A stretch of 64,000 bases of DNA from Paenarthrobacter nicotinovorans (GTDB lineage: Bacteria > Actinomycetota > Actinomycetes > Actinomycetales > Micrococcaceae): NCBI RefSeq assembly GCF_021919345.1, contig NZ_CP089293.1:3472001-3536000 (forward strand). The letters run 5' to 3'. Numbering within the stretch: position 1 is the first letter of the stretch; every line of letters begins with the position of its first letter. Positions 55,712 to 64,000 of the stretch are shown in pieces. The notes under the pieces are model-generated. The model had not been told where the DNA came from, searched no databases, and saw only the letters and a list, made by a program, of their open reading frames with translations. The translations under genes and the position numbers were made by a program.

Positions 55712-56467
55712 TTAGTTCTGGTTCAGCTCTGCGGAGATGGCCATGGCTGCTTCACGCAACATGGGCACGGCGCGGTCGGCGAAGCTCTGGTCCACGCGGG
55801 TGATGGGGCCGGAGACGGAGATCGCCGTGGGCGTGGGAGCGTTGGGAACGGCCATGGCGAAGCAGCGGACACCGAGTTCCTGCTCTTCCTCGTCAATGGA
55901 GTAGCCGCGTTCACGGATGAGCTTCAGGTCTGCCAGCAGGGAGTCGATATCGCCGATGCTCTTGGCCGTGGGAGTAGGCATGCCGGTGCGTGCAACGATT
56001 CCGCGGACCTGCTCATCGTCCAGCTGGGCCAGGATGGCTTTGCCGACGCCGGTATCGTGCGTGTGGGCGCGGCGGCCCACCTCGGTGAACATGCGCATGG
56101 AGTGCATGGACGGGACCTGCGCCACGTAGATCACCATGTCGGAATCGAGGACTGCCATGTTGGAAGTTTCGCCGAGGCGTTCCACCAGGGTCTTCAACTG
56201 CGGACGAGCCACGGCGCCAAGCTGCTTGCTGGCGCCCTCCCCCAGCCGGATCAGCCGCGGGCCCAGGGCGTAACGGCGATTGGGCAGCTGCCGGATGTAG
56301 CCCAGCGACACCAGCGTGCGCAGCAGCCGGTGGATGGTGGGCAGGGGCAGGTCAGTGGACGACGAGAGCTCACTCAGGGTGACATCGCCGCCCGCGTCCG
56401 TGATCAGTTCCAACAGTTCAAAGACGCGCTCAACGGACTGCACGCCTCCGGAGGCTTTTTCAGCCAT
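55712..56467 (-). CDS. IclR-family regulator, candidate purine/ureide catabolism regulator
   Basis: A 251-residue regulator. The N-terminal winged helix (SVERVFELLELITDAGGDVT, SSSTDLPLPTIHRLLRTL) is followed by the IclR effector domain (AILAQLDDEQVRGIVART, ERGYSIDEEEQELGVRCFAM, AISVSGPITRVD). It is divergent from the malic enzyme/malate synthase/allE operon across 221 bp. Streptomyces AllR, an IclR protein, controls allantoin use in a similar neighbourhood as I recall, so an AllR-like role is likely. Ligand (allantoin, glyoxylate or related) is unknown. Confidence 0.88.
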   Translation of the reverse strand: MAEKASGGVQSVERVFELLELITDAGGDVTLSELSSSTDLPLPTIHRLLRTLVSLGYIRQLPNRRYALGPRLIRLGEGASKQLGAVARPQLKTLVERLGETSNMAVLDSDMVIYVAQVPSMHSMRMFTEVGRRAHTHDTGVGKAILAQLDDEQVRGIVARTGMPTPTAKSIGDIDSLLADLKLIRERGYSIDEEEQELGVRCFAMAVPNAPTPTAISVSGPITRVDQSFADRAVPMLREAAMAISAELNQN

Positions 56468-56594
56468 TCCCTTGTCTCCAATGACTCAGATTCCGACAAC
56501 TCTTATCCGCATCGTGAAAAGAATTGCTTAGAACACCCAAGATACAGCACGAGGCGCACCTCTGCGATGACACCGAACATGACCAAGCAAGGGC

Positions 56595-56636
56595 TTGTGT
56601 TTCCACTTTGTAGATAATAATATCCATAATACGAAA
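56595..56636 (+). promoter_or_regulatory. Promoter and operator-like site of the malic enzyme operon
   Basis: TTGTGT (56595-56600), a 17-bp spacer and TAATAT (56618-56623). ATCCA-TAATA-CGAAA (56622-56636) overlaps the -10 and start region and matches the palindrome type seen before guaD, dctA and the NCS1 permease; TTCCA-CTTTG (from 56601) is a further half-site. Confidence 0.55.
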
Positions 56637-56688
56637 ACATTCAGTTTGGAACGGCGGCCCGGGAACGGGCCTTACAGGAGGAATTTCA

Positions 56689-58089
56689 ATGGCGAATCCG
56701 AGCCCCGGAAACTCGATCACCCTGCGCGTCGCCGCACCGTCGAGCTTCACCGCTACCAGCGAACTGGCAGCAGCCGTCGGCGCAGCCGGTGCAGCAATCA
56801 CCGCGCTGGACGTCACGGAATCCCACCACGAGACGATCGTCGTTGACGTCACCTGCAACACCACCGACGACGACCACGCAGCCCGCGTCAAGGACGCCCT
56901 GAACGCCCTCGACGGCGTCACCGTCCAGCACGTCTCGGACCGCACCTTCCTCATGCACCTGGGCGGCAAGCTCGAAGTTGTCCCCAAAGTAGCCCTGCGC
57001 AACCGCGACGACCTGTCGCGCGCCTACACTCCCGGCGTCGCCCGCGTCTGCATGGCGATCGCGGAAGACCCGGCCGCTGCCCGCAACCTGACGGTCAAGC
57101 GCAACACCATCGCCGTCCTCACCGACGGTTCCGCAGTCCTGGGCCTCGGCAACATCGGCCCCGCAGCCGCCCTTCCCGTGATGGAAGGCAAGGCTGCGCT
57201 CTTCAAGCAGTTCGCCAACGTGGATGCCTGGCCGGTCTGCCTCGACACGCAGGACACCGAAGAGATCATCATGATCGCCAAGGCCATGGCACCGGTCTAC
57301 GGCGGCATCAACCTCGAAGACATCGCCGCGCCGCGCTGCTTCGAAATCGAGAACCGCCTCCGCGAAGAACTCGACATCCCGGTCTTCCACGATGACCAGC
57401 ACGGCACCGCGATCGTCACGCTCGCTGCCTTGGTCAACGCCCTGCGTGTGGTGGACAAGAAGCTCTCCGAAGTCAAGATCGTGGTCTCGGGCGTCGGCGC
57501 TGCCGGCTCGGCCATCATCCAACTCCTCAAGGCCCAGGGCGCGCAGCACATCATCGCCGCCGGCCGCTCCGGAGCCATCCACTCGGGCGAAAAGTACGAC
57601 GACGAGCACCGCAGCTGGATCGCCGCGAACACCAACGAAGAAGGCTTCTCCGGAACCCTGCACGACGCCCTCAAGGGAGCGGACGTCTTCATCGGCGTCA
57701 GCGCCCCGCACGTGATCGGCGAGGAGCAGGTTGCTTCCATGGCCGAGGACGCGATCGTGTTCGCCATGGCCAACCCGACGCCGGAAATCGATCCCGTGGT
57801 TGCTTCCAAGCACGCAGCAGTGGTGGCAACGGGCCGCAGCGACTTCCCGAACCAGATCAACAACGTGCTGGCCTTCCCCGGCTTCTTCCGGGGCCTGCTG
57901 GATGCCGGAGCATCGGACATCACGCCGGACATGCTGGTAGCCGCAGCCGAGGCAATCGCCAACCGGGTAGCTGACGAGGAGCTGAACGCGAGTTACATTA
58001 TCCCCAGCGTCTTCGATCCCCATGTTGCCGCCGATGTAGCGACCGCCGTAGCCAACGCTGCGCACGCCAACGCCGCCAGCGCACTCTAG
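56689..58089 (+). CDS. NAD(P)-dependent malic enzyme with N-terminal ACT-like domain
   Basis: A 466-residue enzyme that decarboxylates malate to pyruvate. Residues 1-80 form an ACT-like regulatory domain ([20 protein letters not shown]). The malic core follows: [32 protein letters not shown] (catalytic Lys), [23 protein letters not shown] and the nucleotide loop [12 protein letters not shown]. It has AGGAGG before ATG 56689. It is first in the operon with malate synthase, DUF6986 and allE, and drains malate made from glyoxylate. Confidence 0.93.
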   Translation: MANPSPGNSITLRVAAPSSFTATSELAAAVGAAGAAITALDVTESHHETIVVDVTCNTTDDDHAARVKDALNALDGVTVQHVSDRTFLMHLGGKLEVVPKVALRNRDDLSRAYTPGVARVCMAIAEDPAAARNLTVKRNTIAVLTDGSAVLGLGNIGPAAALPVMEGKAALFKQFANVDAWPVCLDTQDTEEIIMIAKAMAPVYGGINLEDIAAPRCFEIENRLREELDIPVFHDDQHGTAIVTLAALVNALRVVDKKLSEVKIVVSGVGAAGSAIIQLLKAQGAQHIIAAGRSGAIHSGEKYDDEHRSWIAANTNEEGFSGTLHDALKGADVFIGVSAPHVIGEEQVASMAEDAIVFAMANPTPEIDPVVASKHAAVVATGRSDFPNQINNVLAFPGFFRGLLDAGASDITPDMLVAAAEAIANRVADEELNASYIIPSVFDPHVAADVATAVANAAHANAASAL

Positions 58090-58106
58090 AAAAGGAATCC
58101 GCTCAC

Positions 58107-59720
58107 ATGGCTATCACAGTCACAGATCCCCAGCCGATCGATCGCGCCGAGGAAATCCTCACCCCCAAGGCCTTGGCCTTCATCGAGGAACTGCACCAGC
58201 GCTTCGCAGGCACCCGCAACGAACTCCTGGAGGCCCGCAAAGCCAAGCGCCAAAAGGTCGCCGAAACCAGCCGCCTGGACTTCCTTCCGGAGACCCGCGA
58301 AATCCGCGACGGCGACTGGAAGGTTGCCGAGGCACCCGCAGCTTTGCAGGACCGCCGCGTTGAGATGACCGGCCCCGCGACCCCGGCCAAGATGGCCATC
58401 AACGCCCTCAACTCCGGCGCCAAGGTGTGGTTGGCTGACCTCGAAGATGCCAGCACGCCCACCTGGCCCAACGTCATCGACGCCATCCTCAACCTCCGCG
58501 ACGCCGCCCAGGGAACCCTGAGCTACACCTCCCCCGAAGGCAAGGAATACCGTCTCCGCACGGACGCTCCCCTGGCCGTTGTGGTTGCCCGTCCCCGCGG
58601 CTGGCACATGGAAGAGAGCCACCTGCTGATCGACGGCGAACCCGCCGTGGGTGCGCTGGTGGACTTCGGCCTGCACTTCTTCCACATCGCCAAGCAGCTT
58701 CTGCTCAACGGCCACGGCCCGTACTACTACCTGCCCAAGATGGAGAGCCACCTGGAGGCACGCCTCTGGAACGACGTCTTCGTCTTCGCCCAGGACTTCC
58801 TCGGCATCCCGCAGGGCAGCGTCCGCGCCACCGTGCTGATCGAGACCATCCCGGCCGCGTTCGAAATGGACGAGATCCTCTACGAACTCCGTGACCACGC
58901 CTCTGGCCTGAACGCCGGCCGCTGGGACTACCTCTTCAGCATCATCAAGTACTTCCGTGATGCAGGCGAAGAGTTCGTCCTCCCGGACCGCGCCACCGTT
59001 GCCATGACGGCTCCGTTCATGCGCGCCTACACCGAACTCCTGGTCAAGACCTGCCACAAGCGCGGCGCTTTCGCCATGGGTGGCATGGCCGCCGTCATCC
59101 CCAACCGCAAGCAGCCCGACGTCACCGCCGCTGCCTTCGACAAGGTCCGCGCCGACAAGACCCGTGAGGCGAACGACGGCTTCGACGGTTCATGGGTTGC
59201 CCACCCGGACCTCGTTCCCACCTGCCGCGAAGTCTTCGACTCCGTACTGGGTGACCCTGCCAACGGCGGTAAGAAGAATCAGCTGGACAAGCAGCGCCCG
59301 GAGGTGAACGTCACCGCTGAGCAGCTGATCGACGTCGCGTCCGCCGGCGGAACCGTCACGGAAGCCGGCCTGCGGCTGAATCTGTACGTCGCCGTCGCCT
59401 ACACGGGCGTCTGGATCTCCGGCAGCGGCGCGGTAGCCATCCACAACCTCATGGAAGACGCCGCGACCGCGGAAATCTCCCGCTCGCAGGTGTGGCAGCA
59501 GATCCGCAACAAGTCCGTCCTCGCGGACACGGGCAACACCGTGACCCGCGAACTGGTCACCCGCATCCTGGGCGAAGAAACCGAGCGCCTGCGGATCGAG
59601 TTCGGCGACGAGAACTTCACCAAGTACTACGAGCCGGCGTCCAAGCTGATCGAGGACATCTGTCTCTCCGACGATTACACGGACTTCCTCACCACGCCCG
59701 CGTATGAGCTGGTGGGCTGA
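58107..59720 (+). CDS. aceB: Malate synthase A
   Basis: A 537-residue enzyme that condenses glyoxylate and acetyl-CoA to malate. It has the form-A length, with WLADLEDASTPTW, VVARPRGWHMEESHL, VLIETIPAAFEMDEILYELR and HASGLNAGRWDYLFS as the active-site strands, and GVWISGSGAVAIHNLMEDAA near the C-terminus. An AAAGGAA site precedes ATG 58107, 17 bp after malic enzyme. No isocitrate lyase gene is adjacent, so glyoxylate from ureide breakdown is the likely substrate source here. Confidence 0.96.
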   Translation: MAITVTDPQPIDRAEEILTPKALAFIEELHQRFAGTRNELLEARKAKRQKVAETSRLDFLPETREIRDGDWKVAEAPAALQDRRVEMTGPATPAKMAINALNSGAKVWLADLEDASTPTWPNVIDAILNLRDAAQGTLSYTSPEGKEYRLRTDAPLAVVVARPRGWHMEESHLLIDGEPAVGALVDFGLHFFHIAKQLLLNGHGPYYYLPKMESHLEARLWNDVFVFAQDFLGIPQGSVRATVLIETIPAAFEMDEILYELRDHASGLNAGRWDYLFSIIKYFRDAGEEFVLPDRATVAMTAPFMRAYTELLVKTCHKRGAFAMGGMAAVIPNRKQPDVTAAAFDKVRADKTREANDGFDGSWVAHPDLVPTCREVFDSVLGDPANGGKKNQLDKQRPEVNVTAEQLIDVASAGGTVTEAGLRLNLYVAVAYTGVWISGSGAVAIHNLMEDAATAEISRSQVWQQIRNKSVLADTGNTVTRELVTRILGEETERLRIEFGDENFTKYYEPASKLIEDICLSDDYTDFLTTPAYELVG

Positions 59721-59721
59721 G

Positions 59722-60984
59722 ATGGGTTCATTCTCTGCATCCGACCTGGCACACATTGAGTCGCAGCTGGAGGCAACGGACCAGTTGCTGGACCGCAACT
59801 ACCCCGGCGACGACGGCTCACGCCAGCCCATCCACACCGTCTACATCCCCGCCGACCGCTTCACGCCCACCTTCGTGGCAGATTGGGGCGCCCAGGCACT
59901 CGCGACGGCGGAAGCCCACGGTGGCCTCGAAAAGCTCGGTCAGCTGTTGGGCCAGGAACCGCACCTGGCTGCCGCTGTTGCCGAGCGCGTCGCCGCGAAG
60001 CTCGCTTCCGAGCCGATCGAGGACCTCCGTCTGGACTTCGAGGACGGCTACGGCGACCGCGGCGATGAGGCAGAAGACGCCGACGCCGTTGCTGCCGCCA
60101 ACGCAGTTGCCGCAGCAGTTGCGGACGGAACGGCCCCGCCGTTCATCGGCATCCGCTTCAAGTGCTTCGAAGCACCGACGCGTGCCCGCGGCCTGAAGAC
60201 CCTGGACCTGTTCGTCTCCACCCTGGCCCAGGCCGGGGAACTCCCTGCCGGGCTGATCCTCACCCTGCCCAAGGTCACCACGGTGGCACAGGTGCAGGCC
60301 ATGGACTTCGCAGTGTCGCGGTTGGAAGAAGTGCACGGACTTCCCGCAGGCCGGCTCCGCTTCGAGGTGCAGGTGGAAACGCCGCAGCTCATCATCGGTG
60401 CCGACGGGACCTCTCCGGTAGCCCAGCTCCCCCACGTTGTTCCGGGCCGTATCAGCGCCCTGCACTACGGGACCTACGACTACAGCGCCTCGTTGGGTAT
60501 CTCCGCCGAGTACCAGTCCATGGAGCACCCCGTGGCCGACTTCGCCAAGGAAGTCATGCAGCTCGCTGTTGCCGGCACGGGAATCCGTCTCTCCGACGGT
60601 TCCACCAACATCATCCCCGTCGGTGACGCCGTGGAAGATGCCTGGAAGCTGCACGGCCGGCTGGTCCGCCGTTCCCTGGAGAACGGCTACTACCAAGGAT
60701 GGGATCTCCACGCCGCCCAGCTGCCCAGCCGCTTCTCGGCGTCGTATGCGTTCTACCGCGAAGGCCTTCCCGCCGCGGCACTGCGCCTGCGCAACTACGT
60801 GGAACGCACCGAAGGCGGCGTCATGGACGAGCCCGCCACGGCCCGTGCCCTCGCAGGCTTCGTCCTCCGCGGCGTCCAGTGCGGCGCAGTGGGGACCGAC
60901 GAGGTCAAGGCGCTTGCCGGCGTCGAACTTTCACAGCTGACCGCGCTTGCGCACCCGCGGCTCGCACAACCGACTTCCCACTGA
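59722..60984 (+). CDS. DUF6986 / CitE-HpcH-like aldolase-family protein
   Basis: A 420-residue TIM-barrel protein of the HpcH/HpaI-CitE superfamily. DLRLDFEDGYGDRGDEA near 105-120 is a metal-binding acidic motif, followed by IGIRFKCFE, LPKVTTVAQVQ, RFEVQVETPQLI (Glu ligand) and SALHYGTYDYSASLGI. ATG 59722 starts one base after the malate synthase stop, with GGTGGG before it. Substrate is not known. From memory, a homologue lies beside malate synthase in Streptomyces allantoin loci, so a lyase linked to glyoxylate or malyl compounds is plausible. Confidence 0.78.
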   Translation: MGSFSASDLAHIESQLEATDQLLDRNYPGDDGSRQPIHTVYIPADRFTPTFVADWGAQALATAEAHGGLEKLGQLLGQEPHLAAAVAERVAAKLASEPIEDLRLDFEDGYGDRGDEAEDADAVAAANAVAAAVADGTAPPFIGIRFKCFEAPTRARGLKTLDLFVSTLAQAGELPAGLILTLPKVTTVAQVQAMDFAVSRLEEVHGLPAGRLRFEVQVETPQLIIGADGTSPVAQLPHVVPGRISALHYGTYDYSASLGISAEYQSMEHPVADFAKEVMQLAVAGTGIRLSDGSTNIIPVGDAVEDAWKLHGRLVRRSLENGYYQGWDLHAAQLPSRFSASYAFYREGLPAAALRLRNYVERTEGGVMDEPATARALAGFVLRGVQCGAVGTDEVKALAGVELSQLTALAHPRLAQPTSH

Positions 60985-60998
60985 TAGGAGCTTCCCGC

Positions 60999-61811
60999 AT
61001 GGGCAACTACTACTACCCGCAGGGCGGACTGCCGCCCCAGACACATCTGACCACGGAACGGGCGATCGTCACCGAGGCTTACACGGTGATCCCCAAGGGT
61101 GTGATGACGGACATCGTCACCAGCAACCTGCCGGGCTTCTCCAACACGCGTTCCTGGATCATCGCGCGGCCGATTTCCGGCTTCGCCACCACGTTCTCCC
61201 AGCTGATCGTCGAGATCGCGCCGGGCGGCGGGGCACCCAAGGCAGAGTTCGAGGCCGGCGTTGAAGGCGTCATCTTCGTGACCAAGGGCCAGGTCAACCT
61301 GACGCTCGACGGCGAACTGCACCACCTCGCGGAGGGCGGCTACGCCTACCTGGCTGCCGGCTCTGAGTGGGGCCTGGAGAACGTCTCGGACGACATCGTC
61401 TCCTTCCACTGGATCCGCAAAGCCTACGAGCGCCTTGAAGGCTTCGAGGCCAAGTCCTTCGTCACCAACGAGAAGGACGTGGAGCCCACCTCCATGCCGG
61501 ACACCAACGACGTCTGGAAGACCACTCGCTTCACGGACTCCAGCGACCTCGCCCACGACATGCAGGTCAACATCGTCACCTTCCAGCCCGGCGGCGTGAT
61601 TCCCTTCCCGGAAACCCACGTCATGGAGCACGGCCTGTACGTCCTGGAAGGCAAGGCCATGTACTTGCTCAACAACGACTGGGTTGAGGTGGAAGCCGGC
61701 GACTTCATGTGGCTGCGCGCGTTCTGCCCGCAGGCTTGCTACGCCGGTGGACCGGGCGAGTTCCGCTACCTGCTGTACAAGGACATGAACCGCCAGGTGA
61801 AGCTCACCTAG
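60999..61811 (+). CDS. allE: (S)-ureidoglycine aminohydrolase
   Basis: A 270-residue double-cupin protein of the YlbA/AllE family, converting (S)-ureidoglycine to (S)-ureidoglycolate and ammonia. Family features are MGNYYYPQGGLPPQTHL, SNLPGFSNTRSWIIARPISG, the first cupin (FEAGVEGVIFVTKGQVNL) and the Mn-binding second cupin (PETHVMEHGLYVLEGKAMYL). ATG 60999 has TAGGAG upstream; the longer open frame is only the previous gene read in another frame. Last gene of the malic enzyme operon. Its upstream enzyme, allantoate amidohydrolase, is not in the window. Confidence 0.92.
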   Translation: MGNYYYPQGGLPPQTHLTTERAIVTEAYTVIPKGVMTDIVTSNLPGFSNTRSWIIARPISGFATTFSQLIVEIAPGGGAPKAEFEAGVEGVIFVTKGQVNLTLDGELHHLAEGGYAYLAAGSEWGLENVSDDIVSFHWIRKAYERLEGFEAKSFVTNEKDVEPTSMPDTNDVWKTTRFTDSSDLAHDMQVNIVTFQPGGVIPFPETHVMEHGLYVLEGKAMYLLNNDWVEVEAGDFMWLRAFCPQACYAGGPGEFRYLLYKDMNRQVKLT

Positions 61812-61862
61812 TCTTCTGCTTGCGCCGAGATCGCCGGAAAGCTGCCAGTTCGCTGGAGCTAT

Positions 61863-61899
61863 CCGGCGATTTCGCGTTCCTCCGGCGATTTCGCGTTCC
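61863..61899. repeat. Direct repeat after allE
   Basis: An 18-bp sequence (CCGGCGATTTCGCGTTCC) occurs twice, separated by one base. The first copy also pairs with GAGATCGCCGGA near 61829, giving a hairpin that may terminate the allE operon. Confidence 0.75.
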
Positions 61900-61909
61900 C
61901 GCGGCGAAG

Positions 61910-62215
61910 TCAGCGGCGAACTTGGCGGCGGCCGATGGCCAGCCCGGCGCAGAACGCGAGGACCAGCAGGCCAACCCCCGTCACGGCCAGTCCCAGCTGG
62001 CTTCCGCGGCTGACAAAGCTCCCCCCGCTCGGTTGGAAGACGTTGTCGCTCAGCGGCGCGTAGGCAAACCAACCAATCGGTTCGTTGGTTCCGTTCCACG
62101 CCACGATCAGCCCAACGATCGCGGCAACCAGGCCCAGCAAAGGCACGACGACGACCGCCAGTTTCCGGGCGGGCTGCGGTGAGTGGTGTTCCCCAGGCGT
62201 GTTGTTGTCCCCCAT
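61910..62215 (-). CDS. Small membrane protein, two helices
   Basis: A 101-residue protein starting MGDNNTPGEHHSPQP. A hydrophobic helix near 20-42 (LAVVVVPLLGLVAAIVGLIV) and a second near 75-95 (LGLAVTGVGLLVLAFCAGLA) flank an outer loop with WNGTNEPIGWFAYAPLSD, resembling small actinobacterial membrane proteins of unknown function. It lies 10 bp downstream of the YjbR gene, probably co-transcribed. Confidence 0.72.
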   Translation of the reverse strand: MGDNNTPGEHHSPQPARKLAVVVVPLLGLVAAIVGLIVAWNGTNEPIGWFAYAPLSDNVFQPSGGSFVSRGSQLGLAVTGVGLLVLAFCAGLAIGRRQVRR

Positions 62216-62225
62216 GCGGCCGAGT

Positions 62226-62534
62226 CTAACCTGCCCGGCCGCCGGCGATCCTGTACGACTCCTGCAGCAGTTCGTCGAGCTCGTCCACGTCGATCCCCTC
62301 CAGTCGGACCAGGAGCAGCTTCGGGGATTGGTCGTGATGAGGTGTCCAGAAATAGGTGTCCGGTTCCATGGCTGCGAGCGCTTCACGTTCATCGGTCTTG
62401 ACCGTGACAACCCCGTCTTCCCAGATACGTGCCATGAGCGTCTTGGCGAACCAGGCGGGTTGACCCCAGCTCAAGCGTTCGCTGACACCCGGCATCTCCA
62501 GGCAGATCCTCCTGACGTCCTCTTCGGTGGCCAT
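62226..62534 (-). CDS. MmcQ/YjbR-family protein
   Basis: A 102-residue protein with the YjbR fold features: EDVRRICLEMPGVSERLSWG at the N-terminus, WFAKTLMARIWEDGVVTVK in the middle, and KLLLVRLEGIDVDELDELLQESYRIAG at the end. The family has a double-wing DNA-binding-like fold; its function is unknown. First gene of a two-gene unit with the small membrane protein. Confidence 0.85.
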   Translation of the reverse strand: MATEEDVRRICLEMPGVSERLSWGQPAWFAKTLMARIWEDGVVTVKTDEREALAAMEPDTYFWTPHHDQSPKLLLVRLEGIDVDELDELLQESYRIAGGRAG

Positions 62535-62629
62535 GGTTCACTGTGGCATTGGCGCGCTTCCGAGGACAAGACATCCCGGGCAACCCGTAGCTAGGCTGGG
62601 CCGGCTGCGGTAGCGCCGGCGTCGAGGGT

Positions 62630-63535
62630 CTATTTGCCCATCCCGAGCGTGAGTCCCTCGGTGAGCCGCCGGCCCAGCCACACGTAGATGACCAGCATGG
62701 GCAGCACCACCATCACCAAGCCTGCGAACAGTCCACCCCAGTCAGCGCCGGAGTAGGTCTGCTGTTGGACGAACGAAATCAGCGCTACCGGGAGCGTGTA
62801 CTTCTCAGTGGATTGCAGCAGGGTCAAGGCCAGAAGGGTCTCGTTCCAGTGCGAGATGACCTGGAGGATGAAGGCAGTGAGGATGCCTCCCTTGGCCAAA
62901 GGCAGGGTGATGCGCCAGAAGGTTCCGAAGGCCGTGGTCCCGTCGAGGGCTGCGGCTTCCTCCATTTCCAGGGGAAGGGAACGGAAGAAGGCGGTCAGCA
63001 GGAAGACCGTGAACGGCATGGAAACCCCGATGTAGACGAGGTTCAATCCGATGATGCTGTCCGTGAGGTACACCTTGTTCAGCATCACGAACAGCGGAAT
63101 CAGGATGACCTGCGCCGGAATTCCGAGGCCCAGGATGAAGTACAGGCTCAGGCCGCGGGTGAGCCTGTTGTCCACCCGGCTCAGGTAGTAGGCGCACGGC
63201 GCGGCGATGGCGACGGTCAGGACCGACGACACCACTGTGGTCAGAAGGCTGTTCCACGTGGCCACCGCGAAGTCTCCCACGGTCCAGGCCCGGACGAAGT
63301 TGCCGAAGTCCAGGGAGGCCGGCACGCCCCAGGGGTCGTCAAGAATGGCCCGTGTATCCCGGAAGGCCTGCGCCACCATCCACACCAGCGCCGCGATGCT
63401 GATCGCAACCACCAGCCACAGCAACCCCACACCGATGCCCCGGACTACGCTGCGTTCCCCCCGCAGGGCGGGACTGACACCGCGGCGTCCCCGCCTGCGG
63501 GCGGTCACGGGAGCCAGCAGTTTGTATTCGCTCAT
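62630..63535 (-). CDS. Sugar ABC transporter permease (MalG type)
   Basis: A 301-residue inner-membrane permease with about six helices. The ATPase-contact EAA loop is MEEAAALDGTTAFGTFWRIT near 200. It starts MSEYKLLAPVTARRR at ATG 63535, with AAAGGAA upstream and 10 bp after the partner's stop. It is the second permease of a carbohydrate (CUT1-type) importer; the sugar cannot be told. The binding protein and other genes lie beyond the window. Confidence 0.9.
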   Translation of the reverse strand: MSEYKLLAPVTARRRGRRGVSPALRGERSVVRGIGVGLLWLVVAISIAALVWMVAQAFRDTRAILDDPWGVPASLDFGNFVRAWTVGDFAVATWNSLLTTVVSSVLTVAIAAPCAYYLSRVDNRLTRGLSLYFILGLGIPAQVILIPLFVMLNKVYLTDSIIGLNLVYIGVSMPFTVFLLTAFFRSLPLEMEEAAALDGTTAFGTFWRITLPLAKGGILTAFILQVISHWNETLLALTLLQSTEKYTLPVALISFVQQQTYSGADWGGLFAGLVMVVLPMLVIYVWLGRRLTEGLTLGMGK

Positions 63536-63545
63536 GTCATTTCCT

Positions 63546-64000
63546 TTAGAACTCGACGGCGTCGCGACGCATGGCGCGGCGCAGCAGGACAACCAGGACG
63601 GAGATCAGGGCCAGCGACAACACAGCGGAGGCCGTTGCGGCACCGTAGGCGGGCGTTGACTGTCCGGAGAAGGCGTTGACGTAGGTGTAGACGGCTGCCG
63701 TCCAACTTTGGGTGGGCGGCACCCCTGCCCCGGAGCTACCGCCGAATACCCACACGATCTCGAAGATCTTCACCGACGAGATGGTCCACAGCACCGCACA
63801 GGTACCGAAGACATCCCAGGTCAGCGGGAGGATGACGTACCGCAGCCGCTGGAACGCGGTGGCTCCTGCCAGCGCGCAGTCCTCGTAGTAGTAGGGCGGG
63901 ATACGGTCGACGCCGGCCATCAGGATGGTGGTGAAGTAACCGGTGGTTGTGCAGACCAGGGTGACCATGATGAGCGGGAAGATGTTGTCCTGTGCCAGCC
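63546..64000 (-). CDS. Sugar ABC transporter permease (MalF type), partial
   Basis: Only the C-terminal ~150 residues are present; the frame runs off the right edge (LAQDNIFPLIMVTLVC at the boundary). An EAA-like loop is seen at DCALAGATAFQRLRYVILPL, then three membrane segments and a basic tail RRAMRRDAVEF. Partner of the next permease in the same operon. Confidence 0.87.
   Translation of the reverse strand, partial: LAQDNIFPLIMVTLVCTTTGYFTTILMAGVDRIPPYYYEDCALAGATAFQRLRYVILPLTWDVFGTCAVLWTISSVKIFEIVWVFGGSSGAGVPPTQSWTAAVYTYVNAFSGQSTPAYGAATASAVLSLALISVLVVLLRRAMRRDAVEF

Noticed and set aside
60699-60998. Longer N-terminus for AllE
   Set aside because: That stretch is the end of the DUF6986 gene in another frame; AllE begins at MGNYYYPQGG after TAGGAG.

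Overview
The window looks like chromosomal DNA of a high-GC actinobacterium of the Micrococcaceae, most likely Arthrobacter or Paenarthrobacter. The evidence is GC-rich codon use with many GTG starts, an actinobacterial Crp, a homodimeric AceE, a bacterial SCP-type protein beside an asparaginase, and a uricase that closely resembles the Arthrobacter enzyme. Genus placement is from memory of protein families, not from a search.

Layout. 1-9.6 kb is a housekeeping block: crp, a NUDIX hydrolase, ridA, a DUF4177 protein, a class A penicillin-binding protein, a metallophosphoesterase and a heterodimeric ABC exporter. A tRNA-Pro(CGG) follows at 9.71 kb. From about 9.8 to 22.3 kb there is an accessory island. 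It has recombinase remnants at both edges and one tightly overlapping operon: hsdM, hsdS, a GIY-YIG/DUF4357 protein, hsdR, a SprT/YgjP-like metallopeptidase and a Rad50-like ATPase with a CxxC hook. Directly beside it (22.4-24.0 kb) a small secreted peptide with a duplicated IGNWPDPM motif is divergent from an HTH-TPR regulator. This looks like a peptide-pheromone/receptor pair and is the most novel element in the window.

24-31 kb is core again: purC, purD, asparaginase, an SCP protein, dctA and an AbiEi/DUF559-like protein, interspersed with a family of palindromes beginning TTTTTGTACAG.

30.7-61.8 kb is dominated by purine and ureide catabolism. It holds an NCS1 permease with a hydantoin/allantoin-type racemase and an SDR, aceE, a MocA-like cytidylyltransferase, xanthine dehydrogenase (fused FeS-Mo subunit, FAD subunit, XdhC), an AzgA-type purine permease, a GuaD-type guanine deaminase, an 8-oxoguanine deaminase, uricase, a urate/xanthine permease, an IclR regulator, malic enzyme, malate synthase, a CitE-like DUF6986 protein and AllE. 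Together they import purines, deaminate and oxidise them to urate, and channel ureide-derived glyoxylate plus acetyl-CoA through malate to pyruvate. The steps from 5-hydroxyisourate to allantoate (HIU hydrolase, OHCU decarboxylase, allantoinase, allantoate amidohydrolase) are not in the window. Several promoters here carry a TTCCA/TTTCG-N5-TGGAA/CGAAA palindrome, a plausible operator for the local IclR protein. An IS30-type element sits between the urate permease and iclR.

The right end has two small genes and two sugar ABC permease genes, the last cut by the window edge.
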